DNA from: Alligator mississippiensis | Taxonomy: Eukaryota > Chordata > Crocodylia > Alligatoridae | Length of the DNA: 64,000 bases | NCBI RefSeq assembly: GCF_030867095.1 | Contig: NC_081828.1 | Coordinates: forward strand, 7,827,501-7,891,500 | Direction of reading: 5' to 3' | In this document: positions 45,951 through 57,408 of the stretch, piece after piece | How the letters are laid out: each line of letters starts with the position of its first letter | Numbering within the stretch: the stretch's first letter is position 1 | Made by a program: the position numbers and the translations under genes | Notes under the pieces: model-generated | What the model saw: only the letters and a program-made list of their open reading frames with translations | Databases searched by the model: none | Told to the model about the DNA's origin: nothing

Positions 45951-48900
45951 AACAAGCCTCTGTGAACCCAAGCTGACTTCACCAGATGCTGTGGATCATA
46001 TTATGCTGACTGCGACTCCCCAGCGCTCACTGAGCTCGGGATGGACTTTCAGGCCAGACACTGGCCCCTTTCCTGCTGAGACTATTTACAGGACTCTCTA
46101 CCCCGTCCATGATCTCACCCTGAAATGATGGGCTCCAACAGAAAAGCAGCAGGGGGAACTGCATACTTTTAGACAAGAGTCAAGAGGCTGGGTGACACAC
46201 GAGGCCCCAAATGATCCCATTCACAATGACTCAACCAGAGATCTCCAGCAGTGCAGCAGCAGCAGGTAGGAGTTGCAGAAATAGCTGTGGAGAATTGCCC
46301 CCACTATGGGCCTCGGGGGATAGCAGAAGGGGCACGAGGGTCCTCCCCTGTCGCACAGAGAGGGCCCAGAGCACACTTCTGTTGATCAACTTGCATAGGA
46401 GGCTCTTTTCCTCCCACTCCATCCTTGAGGAATTGATCCAACTCATTAGGAGCAAATATAAAGATTCACAGTGACAGTTGAATTAGGCCCTAAAAGCAAG
46501 TAGAAGAAAAGGATAAATTCTTGACTCAGTTTTGAAGCTCACAGAACATTACAAGAGAAGTGATAATGAAAATGGCATGTAAGTGACAGTGATTGTTCAT
46601 AATGCAGATAGCTTCGTTAATGGTGACTGAAATGAGGCCAAAAAGGGAAACATGAAGGCGATGAATTTCTGCAGATTTGAAACTGTGTGAAAGGGTTTGG
46701 CTGAAATGGAGAGGGAGAAAGCAGTGGCAGGGCAGGGCAGAGTGGAAAGAATTACATGTTTTCAGATAGAAATTATACATTCCCTTTGGGCATACCCTCT
46801 TCATTAGCAAGGACTTAGAAGAAAGTTAGAAGGGAATGCAGCCAAACAATAATAGCTAGACTTAAAAGCCTTCTAAGCAAAAGACCAAGATAATAAAACA
46901 GGTAAGATTTTGAAATGCGCAGACAGACAGAATAGAGATCTAAAAGTGAGAGCTGCAAGCAAGAAGATAAGATTCCTGGTTTCTTTCCCTAATTCTGCCA
47001 GTGATAAATTCAGACAGGTCACTCAACTTTTCTACGCTTCAGATTTTCCATGTGGAAAGTACATTGATACTTCAAGTCTCAAAACAGCCATGAAAGGGCT
47101 ATGAAGTCCTGGGGTGAGAGACGTACAAGCGTCTCAACAAGCATTAACTGGGCATCTTCACGTCAACACGGCCAGGGACTTGAAGAGGTGAGGGTTGCTC
47201 TACTAGAATTTAATTCTTTGCAAAAATGAAACCCTTCCACAGTAGAAGCAAACCTGCCTGAAGTTTAGCGCAATCGAGAGAACGCTTGTTCTTCTTTCTT
47301 TCCGAGGGGGGCAGCACCCCGTTTATTCCTCAAGAATCATGTCGATCCTATTGTTTTAGAAAGGACAAATTCACTTTCAGGAAACCCTCCATCTAAACGA
47401 TTCTCTTGGCCTTTGTTCTGTGCAAGCCCGACTGGCTGCTCTCCGACCGATGGCGAAGCCCATGCCTAGTGCTGCCCTGATTGGAGGAACAAAGCCCCCA
47501 TTTCTGGTCACCGGGATCTTTTCCTTGTCTGGGATTTTATAGGCTCCATTTAACTTTGTAAGAAGAAATATGTTGACTTGTACTATATTTTACTAACTTT
47601 GCCCCTGTATAATCCTGGGTAATTTCCTAGGTTTCGCTCAAAAAAGTTGACAAAGTGTGGTGTTTTTGGTTTACTCCTCAGTGGACTATTTTAACTCCAC
47701 TTTTTTGTTTATAAATTTTATTAGGCTGCTCTCTTCCTCTCATCCCCTCTTTCCCCCATTATACTCCATGAATGGAAGCAAAAGGCATAAGGAGAAAAGC
47801 TATAAAAACAGGAAAAACTGCAATAAAAATAAAATCAGGTAATTTATGGTTCATCTGAAAAAAAAGGTTGGTGGGATTGTCGCTCTTAGCCCTTTCCTTC
47901 CCTTCCCCAGCATATCCATACCTCCAGCAACTGAAAAATAAGTTTCTCTTAAATTTGACGATTTCCAAATAATCATTAGCTCCACTGGTTACCTGCTCTT
48001 TTGTCTCTGTAAACGACATGTGATTCTAAATTAGAAGTTGTTTCATTTTAAATGGTTAATGTAGATTAGCATATTGTGCCATTGATAAAACTCATGAAGA
48101 TTTTACTGCCTGGCTCTAGGGGAGCTAGCATCATAGACTGAAATATTATCCCACTAGTAACAAGAGTAATAATTAAAAATATAATATGAATAGAAAGTGT
48201 AGGAATTTGAAGGAAAAAATGTACAAAATGTCATCTTCTTTGTATTTCAGACATTTTGGGTTATGTGATAACAATTCTGCTCACTACTAATTTTCCTTGT
48301 CTATTGAACCAACTTAGTGATATTCATCCTAAGGGTCATATATCATGTTTAATCCTACCTGTTAAATCTTCTTCTGATACCGGTTCCGTTTTCTCAGGCA
48401 TGATGCTTATTGCCACTTTAATAATGGACTTAAAAAAATAAAGCAAATTGATGATACATTGACAGACACCTTTGAAATGACAAAAAAAAGTGTATTTTTC
48501 CTCACGTTAGTGACGTAAACAAGCAGTTGAATTTCTGACCCGAGGAGGCCACAAAAGTCACGTTTCATGCAAAATGTAGATCATTTACTGAGAACGGTGA
48601 CCTATATGCTCACTATGATTCCAGTTCCATCTCAGTTGCAAAGCAGATTTTCTCTCTAGAAGATAACACGGGAGCTGTAGAAGCATTCCCATTTTATCTG
48701 CTGGAGTGTGGGGATACTGGAAACCAGTGCCATTTTCCCATCCTTAAGCCTGGGGCTGGAAAGAAGAACAGTATTTTCCTTTTCTCTGTGAAGTCAGAAT
48801 TAGTGTTCTTTATTGGAGATGGATGCAAACTTTAAGCCAACTTTGTACCCCCTCCTCACCCCTGAATTCGGGCCCGCTCCCTCGCCTTGTGCAGCCCCTT

Positions 48901-49000
48901 TGGGCTGCTTTGTCATCTATATATAGCCAGACTGGTGCTCTCTAGGCACTCCTTCTTCCAGCCTCCTTCCTACTCCACGTACAAGGAGTCTGGGATGATG
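45951..49000. other. Intergenic AT-rich DNA
   Basis: Between DMRTA2 and FAF1. No exon or RNA gene is recognised. The stretch 46540-46680 (GATAATGAAAATGGCATGTA, CTTCGTTAATGGTGACTGA) is repeat-free and may be conserved. Confidence 0.4.
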
Positions 49001-52000
49001 GAGAACTATTATACACAACCCTCTGTGCTTACTGAAGGACACTATGAGCATAGGGGTATATTCTGCAAGAGCCTTTTAAACCCCTTTATGCTGTTATGTC
49101 AATGTAAAGTGGGAAAGAGGGGTGTTGCACTGGGAGAAAAGAAGAGGACCTGGGGGCTAAGGTCACTTTAGACAGAGTATGTGCTACTTCAAACCCAGCG
49201 TGCTTATTTTGAAAAACCCTAGTTTTATACAGTGTAGTATCGGGGACCTTTTGTACCTTTATCAATGAAATGACTCTGCCTCCTCTCTCAAAACAAACTG
49301 TGAGGAAGAGTTGTGGCCTTCGGCTCCTAAGAAACACTGAATAGCTTACACCATGCGACAGGATCTTACAGAGACAGCCCTCGTGGATTTAAGGATAATA
49401 TGTTATTCCCACATTCGAAGCCAACACAAGAGCGAACAGTTTTCTTTTGTGCCCGGCGTCTCAGTCGGACTTTTCTTCCTGTGTTAGATAGGATAGGAAT
49501 GCATCGCTCAGTTTGGGGTTATATGAAAGTGAGTCTACGTGCAAGCATAATTTCGCCCCGTTGCAGGTCTGGCTCAGGCGACCTTTTGGGAACAAGACCT
49601 CACATTCCTTTTTAGGAATTGTAATTTTTTTGGCCTGGAAGAACGTTCTCACCCTTTGGTTCAAAGAGTTGGTAACAGAATTTTCTGCTGTGCTTGAGCT
49701 ATTATGGATAACATTCCTTTGAAAGAATGTACAGAGTATGAAATCTTCAGCCAGGCTTATTCTGTATTTAGAAACTCTGTATGAACTCCCTTTTAGGGGC
49801 TTGATCATTATGAGCCCTTCTCCTTTATAGACACACCACCAACTCGAAAATCTCCCTTCTGCCCGAGCAGAAAAATCTCTCTTCTGCCTGAGATTACTGT
49901 AACTGGAAGGAGTTGGCAAAAATTATTTTCTCACTTTTTTCCAGCTTGTTTGCTTAGTGTATTTGGCAGTACTTGACAAGCAATCTGCTCTACTGTTCCT
50001 GTTTGGTAAGTTTTTGTTTTTTTTTTCTTGCAGGGAAGACCCTTTTATGTTTAAAATGGCAGGCCAGACCATTTAAAGGGAAAGGGAGGAGTGCAGGATA
50101 AACTACGACTAGAAATGGAGCAGACTGCATAGGAAAAGTAGGTCAGAAACAGTCAGGTTTTTTTAAAATGTAAGTTAAAAAATAAGTGAATAATGCCCCA
50201 TAATGCATCATGACAGTTTATTCTCAACAGTCCAGTTTCTGGTGTGCTGCTTTCATTTTATGTTCCTTTTGTTCTTCTGTTTTCTTCTCTGTACATTGCT
50301 TCTTCACCAGCCCGGCAACACAAAGAGGCCATTAAAGCTACCTTCACTGGATCCTTAAGGATTCAGTCTGCATATAGGGAATCATATTATGACTGGATGG
50401 CACTGAGTCAGCATACCAGCTTGAACACTTCCCATCTCCCAGCCTAACAAGTGCTGCAATCGCTGTACAGTCTTTATTTGCCACAGTCATTTCTGCAACA
50501 GAGGTAGCTGCGTACAACTTAGAGCAGCCTAATGGTTTCTCTAAGATGTACCAAAGCCAAACGAGTGCCAAGATGGCTCAAGGGTCACGAAGCTCACAAT
50601 GGAGGCATTCAGCCAACTCTCCCCCAATCCTTTACCGAGAACAGCCTGTCTGGACCAGAAAAATCTGGGTCTGTATGTTTAGCTCTCTCAGTTGTTTCTG
50701 TTACCTACTGCTACTTGTTTTCAGTAAAAAAGCTGGTGAAAACATCTTGCAACTAATTTATTCTGAAAAGTCAGGAAAACTTTACGAAATGAAAAAAATT
50801 GTTTTGATGCCAGCAATTAAATAATGGGAACTGTGTAAAGGTTGTTACTGAACTAAGACAGAGACTGGAATGCAACGTTTAGGGGTTTGCAAAGGGCGAG
50901 GTGGATGGATTGGATAGATTATTGAATCTTGCATTTCTGAAGGGATCTAGACTACTGTACCGATACAGAGATCATTCCACGAAACAACAAATGCAAGTTC
51001 CAAAAAGGTGGGAAGCGAAAACTAGAAATGGACCAGAACACATGGGAGAAGGATGTCAGAAATTATGAATCAGAAAAAAATAGAATAGTAAGATTCTTGT
51101 TATTTTACTAAATAATCAAGGGGGGAAGCACTTGTAAAGACTGGAAAATTAGCTTCCAAGTCCAAATTAAATACTAAGAAATGCCAATTATAAACTCAAA
51201 ACATGACAGCTATGAAAAAATCTGTGCAAGGGTTTTGAAGTATGCAGTTTGCAATGTCTGATGATACAGTCAGGCCAGCAACCACTGTTTTCAGAGTTTA
51301 CTTTGACACTAAGTAGGGCATAAACAGAGACTGCTCAAACACGCTCAAAAGTGAAGCTATTCTCTCTCTGCATAATACAAGCCGTCTTTACTTCAATGAG
51401 TAGGATTTGTAGACATATTGGGGAAAACGAGGATGTAAAGAACTCTCCAAAGCTCAAGGTCTCAAGGTCTGAATATCTGGACCCAACACAGTGTCTAAAA
51501 CCCAAACGATAGTTCTTTCAAGGGCAATCATTTGTTACATGCTCTGGCTAAGTGGCTTGGTGGAATAGAAACTGGTGAAGGAGCTCCATTATCTTTGAAC
51601 CTGCTCCACTTAAAGGGATATGGGCTTGAATGCTAAGGAGCTGGTGGTTATCCAGGGCTGGGAGATTAAACCCAACCCCAAGATTGTGAGCTGTCTGAAA
51701 GTTAGCTGGAGAATAAGGCCATTGAATCAAACCAGTAATGGATGGAATGATTCGTCAGACTTGCTTGGAGAAGTATGATACTGATGAGAGATAAATGCTT
51801 TTTACCCAAGGAAGAATTCTCACTTAGGATTACTTTAATGTTTTTAATGTAAGCTTACAAAACCCCTCCACACCAGACTAAGAAACAATCGACAAATTAA
51901 AGTTAGAATTAACTGACTGTACAAAAAAAATTATGTAGACAACCTCAAAATATTAAATTGGTGAGACTTGAGGGGCAATGCAAAAGTTACACAGTTACGA

Positions 52001-52225
52001 ATTGCCGAAACCATATATGGTGTGATACGGGTTTCTCCAAACCATTAACAAAGTAAGGAATGTTAGCAGTGCTTGTATTCATTATGTAATCCTCCAATAC
52101 TATGAAACCTTTGCAAAATTTATCCCATAGATAAACAGAGAAGCAGCTGTACCACAAAAGGACTTTCATGCCTAAGTCCAATCTAACATCCACTTTGGAA
52201 AAAAGACAAAAATAGCCACTGTAAC
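49001..52225. other. Intergenic AT-rich DNA
   Basis: No supportable gene or clear repeat. Short open frames on both strands (for example 49461-49919 minus) have no family features. Confidence 0.4.
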
Positions 52226-52227
52226 AG

Positions 52228-52520
52228 GAACCAGTACCCAGGCCTTCCCTCCTTCCAGGTGAGTGCTCTAACGAGTCGCGCTCATTCTCTCTCTAGACCT
52301 CTGGCCCAATGACTCTTCAAGCAGCCCGTGCAAAGTCTCCATCAACAGGATGCACGAAGCATCTCCCACACCTGCATAATCCACTGTTTGAGGGCCAAGG
52401 CACTCTGCTGCCAGGGAAGACACATAGGTTTGAATCCCTTGAGGCAGAGAGGGGGACTGAACCCACACCTACCACATCCTGAATGGAGGCTCCAACCACT
52501 GAACTGTTTTACGAGGGAAG
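52228..52520. repeat. tRNA-derived SINE-like segments in opposing orientation
   Basis: Three tRNA-like halves are seen. On the minus strand, one lies at 52505-52453 (A box AGTTCAGTGGTTGGAGC, B box GGGTTCAGTCC). On the plus strand, one lies at 52385-52438 (TTTGAGGGCCAAGGCACTC, B box AGGTTTGAATCCC). A worn one on the minus strand, 52280-52228, reads CGTTAGAGCACTCACCTGG. The motif pattern is that of tRNA-derived SINEs. No complete functional tRNA cloverleaf is claimed. Confidence 0.6.
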
Positions 52521-52599
52521 AAACTCAGGGACCATCATGACTCCTTTGAAAGAACGGAATGGGTCTCTCAGTCAATTTTTGGACAAGGTTGAGGCACTT

Positions 52600-52870
52600 A
52601 CCTGCACGACTGAGTTCTAGGCTGTGAAATCCTGAGCGGAGGAAGGCACCCCCTGATGGCACTGAGAAGGTGCCTAAGCCACAGAAAAGGGTAGGATTTA
52701 CTTGTTAATAGTGTTCCCTCTTGGTTCCCCGCTCACTCTGCTGCCCTTTGGCACCTGCCCCCTTTTGTGCTTTTGTGAGGCGCCTAAGTCCCTTTGTGCC
52801 TAAATACCTAACTCATGGCTGTGTATTCACCTATGGGGCCAGTAGCCTAACTCCCTCCCTGGATCTGGGC
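52600..52870. repeat. Family C interspersed repeat, diverged
   Basis: GAAGGTGCCTAAGCCACAG, GAGGCGCCTAAGTCCCTTTG and TGCCTAAATACCTAACTC match blocks of the same family as 26893-27075. Confidence 0.5.
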
Positions 52871-53240
52871 TTTGGAGACACTGTTTCTCTCCCACACATA
52901 CACAAGAGGAGTGAAAGCGTATCACGTTTTAAGCACAGGTAACGTACATTTTAGTAGGAACATTTCTGCAACTGCAAATTTATTTGATGTTTCTAATATC
53001 AATGAAAAGGTACACTTTTTTGAAAGCCGAAGTCCTGTTCTGCTACATTAAAAAAGTAGTTCTATTAAAAAAAACCACCCTAAATACCCTCACTAAATTT
53101 AAAAGTGCAGATGAAGAGAATACAAATGAAACACTTGGGTTTTGCATACTCTCTAATATTGATTTAGAACAGCAATGCCAAAAGCAGGACGTTTCCTCAG
53201 AAGCCACAGAAAGAGCTCCAACTTCACCATAATGTGCTAA
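52871..53240. other. Non-coding AT-rich DNA
   Basis: Nothing recognised. Confidence 0.4.
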
Positions 53241-53460
53241 GGGTAATAGTCAAAGCCAGCACTTCGTTACAGGATTCCGTTAATTAACAATAATTCCTTA
53301 AGATTTAATATTAATGCATTAATCACATTAATGATAATCCATTAATGAGGGAGCTAAAGATATAAAAGCAGAATCAGTGATATGCTCGGTAGTAACATTG
53401 TAACAGTTTTAGGGTTATAGTACATAACAAAATTAGTCTAAATAATGACTGATGGATTAA
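53240..53460. promoter_or_regulatory. Candidate enhancer with TAAT cluster
   Basis: Within 53279-53350 there are at least seven TAAT/ATTA cores: GTTAATTAACAATAATTCC, TTTAATATTAATGCATTAAT, CACATTAATGATAATCC and ATTAATGAGG. Such clusters bind homeodomain factors (established). It lies 12 kb upstream of DMRTA2 in the FAF1 intergenic interval. Confidence 0.4.
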
Positions 53461-55440
53461 CTGTGCCGGCAGATCATATGATGTGAATACTTTGCCTGTT
53501 TTAGGGTAACAAAAAAATGATGGCATAGGATACGGATTTATCTACACTGGAATAATTTTGCATTATGGGCCTCATTTGAAAAAGGGACTGAAATCCAGAA
53601 GGTTGCTTTTCAGAATTAGCCCAACATCTTTAAGAACCCAAATCATAAGCACTTTATTCAAATAGAATGATATACTTATCTGCAATTCTGGAGGATGGAT
53701 TTTTATACATTAGAAGACGGCAGCAATATCACCAATTCAAACACTGTCCATTAATTATCACCACAATATTTTGATGATGATAGTGTATTTTGTGGTATGA
53801 GCAAAATGAGAAAAAAATGCCAAACAAATATTGGGGGGATGAAGGGGGAGGGACAGGACTGGGAGCACTGACTTCAACAGGTTTAACAAATATTCAAGCC
53901 ATATTTAATAACTTTATGAAACTAGTATCAAAGTAAAGAAAATATAGTCAAAATACAGAAATGAAGTTGAGTGAAAGAAAACATGATGAGATCAAAAAAA
54001 GTTAGACAGAACAGATTAAATATAAAAAAAAGTTAACTAAAAGGGTGCTCTGCTGTATGCTGCAATATTTCAGCAACTCCTTTTTTAATATCCAGCTTAA
54101 AATGAAGAGCTAATCTGAAAAAGAAGAAAAGCTAAAGCATCCCCTTTGAAATGGCTTTGGTGTGAATTGCAGTGCCTGTTTGTGGAAACAATGTCATTCT
54201 AGTTTGCAACCTATGTTAATTTTAGATTTGCTAGACTCGTTTTTATCTGTGAGAAGCAGCACAAGATTTAAAGTCATGTGTCTGCACTTAGCTCTCCACT
54301 ACACTTCTTTGCCATCCTCTTGATTTTTATTTTGTGTTTGTGGACTCTAGATTATTAAAATTTCAAGCCTTTCATTTGTCACATATACATCACTTCTAAA
54401 ACTGTGATGAGTGCATTCACTAATTGCAGAATTATCATAAAAATACAGTAAGGCTTTTCCCACTCTGAATTTCGCATTTTTCGGAAAGACAACAACGTAT
54501 CACCTTCACGATCACCATCCCTCCAAAAGAAAAACGAAACAAAAACGAAAGGTGTTACAATTGGCTTCCGATTAGTATAAAATGTTCAACTCAGCATTTA
54601 ATCTGCTATGATAAAGAATATGAGCTACATGTTAACAAATGTGGAAAATAATATTCTAGGCCTTCAAAAATGAGTTTGATTAGTAGCCGATGTTTCTGCA
54701 ATGCTATCGTGTACTACACTCATTGTGGAAGAGTGTAGTACACTGTCAGCCTAGAGATTTAAAAGAATTCAAAACTGTGTTTTCTGGTCTGTACTCATTC
54801 TATGGTTTAGGAATATATGGTACCATTTTTTTCCACGTGAGGTACAAGACAATTGGTGCATACATTTGAGACAATAAAACTGGATTTTTTGTTAAAGTCT
54901 GAGACCAGATCTGTAACCTATTGTTAAAATGTCAGAAGTGTGCAATAATAAGGCAGATTTCTTATTACATCATCTCTTTAGATACTTATTGTTGGGTGAA
55001 CAAACAAGGTGCTTTAAAACAGCAGAGTAATAGGATACAAACAAGTGCCAGAGCGAAGGAAGAATGCAAAAATGGGAACTGCCATTTCTTCCACAATGAG
55101 GAATAAAGAACTTTTGTATCTGGTATTTGAAAGGTTTTTAACAGCTGATATTCAATATCAGCTGATTCCTGAAGTGTTGGCAAGATACCAGGTCTCTGGT
55201 ACTGGCCCATTTCTAATATTTAAATATTCACATCATGCAATAAGCAGTTTCACACACTGCAATCTAATGGAAAATACTTTCTAAACTGAATCGGAACTGA
55301 GACCCAAAGCAGAACCAGTAAATAAATATCTTGCATATATGTCAAACTATATTCTTCAAACAAAACCTTACATCTTATCAAAGAAGTCGAAGGTACTAAC
55401 AAAAAAATTATATGCTTTCTACTATAATACTGTTAAATTT
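53461..55440. other. Intergenic AT-rich DNA
   Basis: No gene recognised. It contains a perfect 13-bp stem (GTGTACTACACTC at 54709-54721 with GAGTGTAGTACAC at 54731-54743, 9-nt loop). Confidence 0.4.
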
Positions 55441-55460
55441 CCATGGCTGAAAATGTCCCA

Positions 55461-55966
55461 TTTATTTATTTTTTTCTGCCTTCTTAAATTAGGTGGCAAA
55501 GTAGAAATTCAAACACAGAAATAAAATGCATATATATGAGAGCACTGGCTCAGCAAGATATCAAATATACAGCATTCTAGTGTCAAAAGTACAGGCAGAA
55601 ATGTCCAAGATTTCTTGGTGAAAAGGGGGCATTTGAGGAGTAAAAATTCTACTTAACAATCACTCACATTTTAACAGTGCATTAATTATAACAAAAGCCA
55701 GATGATAAGTGAGCAACAGAGTCATAATGTTCAGTGTTCATAGCAGAATAGTATCCTCTGCTCATTTAAACGAGGTTGGAAACATATACTCATGAATGTG
55801 GAAATTTAAGTAGCTATGTTTATTTTTTCAAGATTCTTGCAAGAGGCAGAGTTGTGACATTGAATTGAGTTAGATGACAGTACAAGGTGATTTTGATAGA
55901 AGCCTTTCTCCTGACACTGTGCCTCTGGCTTGTCAAAGGATTACTAGTCCTACAATCTGGTTCGAG
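55461..55966 (-). other. FAF1: Probable FAF1 3' UTR
   Basis: Sequence downstream of the FAF1 stop on the minus strand. AATAAA signals occur at 55824-55819 (about 140 nt after the stop) and, paired, at 55470-55461 (about 500 nt). Which is used cannot be decided from sequence alone. Confidence 0.5.
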
Positions 55967-56050
55967 CTATTCTTTTGCCTCTAGGAAGAGGGTTTCTTGA
56001 GGGTACAGTTTTACCTCCAGTAATGATTTATTTGGATCCAATTGAGTCAC
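55967..56050 (-). CDS. FAF1: FAF1 terminal coding exon (end of UBX domain)
   Basis: The minus strand shows acceptor TTTTATCTTCACAG followed by an open stretch translating VTQLDPNKSLLEVKL, then YPQETLFLEAKE and TAG (55969-55967). This is the C-terminal end of FAS-associated factor 1, whose human form I recall ending LFPQETLFLEAKE, so one F-to-Y change. FAF1 is a ubiquitin-binding adaptor of the VCP/p97 segregase, and its C-terminal UBX domain binds p97; these residues form the last strands of that domain. At 27 residues plus stop, the exon is phase 0 at its 5' edge. The upstream exons, starting with the one encoding the FPWDEYKLL region, were not found before 64000, so the last intron is at least 7.9 kb. 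The orientation matches DMRTA2. Confidence 0.93.
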   Translation of the reverse strand: MTQLDPNKSLLEVKLYPQETLFLEAKE

Positions 56051-57350
56051 CTGTGAAGATAAAAAAAAAGAACAGAACCTGAAGAGACACGTATAAATAG
56101 ATTTCCTGCAAATTGTAATATTCAGCAATACAGCTTAATAGTTTCTACAAAGCCGTTTTAATTTCTGGCGGGTGGATTCACAAATGTCATTCCCCTTAGT
56201 CCCAATGGGCATTTGGTACATACATTACTTGTATATTTACAGTTTCTTTATTTTAAATGACTTTCTACACATTCACTAAGAGGAAAGTAAATAACTCCTC
56301 TCGATCCTCTTCAGGGTAAATATATTTGTTTTTTTGTCAAAGTTTCTGTTATTTTGATGGATTCTGGTACACCGTGGGGGAAGGCAAAAGAACCGTTCCC
56401 AGGCAACTGCATTTCCATCCCTGCTTTTCATGTGAATCTTAAATGCTCACTTACTTCTGTGGAAGTGTTGAGTGTGCAAAAAGGCAGAACTATTGTATGT
56501 CTCTTAGGCCTTCGTGCCCTGTTTCTGGAAAACACGGCCACGTTTTTAAGGCATTTAAGGTACCTAAACATGCAAACGGTGGAATGTCAATGGGTGTCAA
56601 GCACCAGGACACTTCTGAATCTTTTTGTAGGCATCTATCTACATCCGTATGTGCCAAGTACATTTAAAATTTGCACTGCAGAGCTCACTTGTGCCGGGTG
56701 CTCAGCATTGGCGACTGCCTTTTGCTCTTACTTTAGGCATACAGTAATCCCCACTGAAGCCATGTTAATATGAAGCACAAGCACATACTTAGTGGTTTGC
56801 TGAACTGGGGCTTTGGAAACTGTCCTACTTAGAGATCTGGGCAGTTCATATGGAATTAATCTCTAGATCTGCAAATGTGTGATGTCCCAACAACTACCAC
56901 CCAAGGAAAGGTTTTACACACACAAACTGGAGGGGAGGAGACCACAGGCCTCCAGACAAGACACTCCTATATCGTAACTCCCTTTTCGTATACGACAACT
57001 GTCATATCTTTACAACAACCGCGGCAAAGTTTTGTATAAATATCCAAATGCTAACTTTTATTTCCTTGTTGTTGGAAATAATTCATTATAACTTTGAAAC
57101 TTACTTCTGTTTGTTAACCCAGTTTTTAACATCCTCCATTGTGCAAGTACACTAGCTTATTATTGGAGGCTTACTTATGAATAGTGAATTATTACTGTTA
57201 TGCTAAAACAACACTAAAATGCATACAAACCTTAAAAGTATTATTATATCATGCCACTAGTATAGTAGTATCATCTCATGCCACGACTTTTCAAGGAAAA
57301 TTCCTTACCGAAATAAATACTTAAGAAATGAGTATAGCCTTATTCTGAGA

Positions 57351-57408
57351 TGCCGTTTAGAAACGGTATGTATGTCTTTAGCATGGGATGCCTGTTTAGA
57401 AACGGTAT
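57351..57408. repeat. Short direct duplication of a palindrome
   Basis: GTTTAGAAACGGTAT occurs twice about 38 bp apart. The first copy lies in the perfect palindrome CCGTTTAGAAACGG. Confidence 0.8.

Noticed and set aside
52984-53232. 82-codon plus-strand frame next to the TAAT cluster
   Set aside because: Lysine-rich AT-biased frame without domain features; judged chance.
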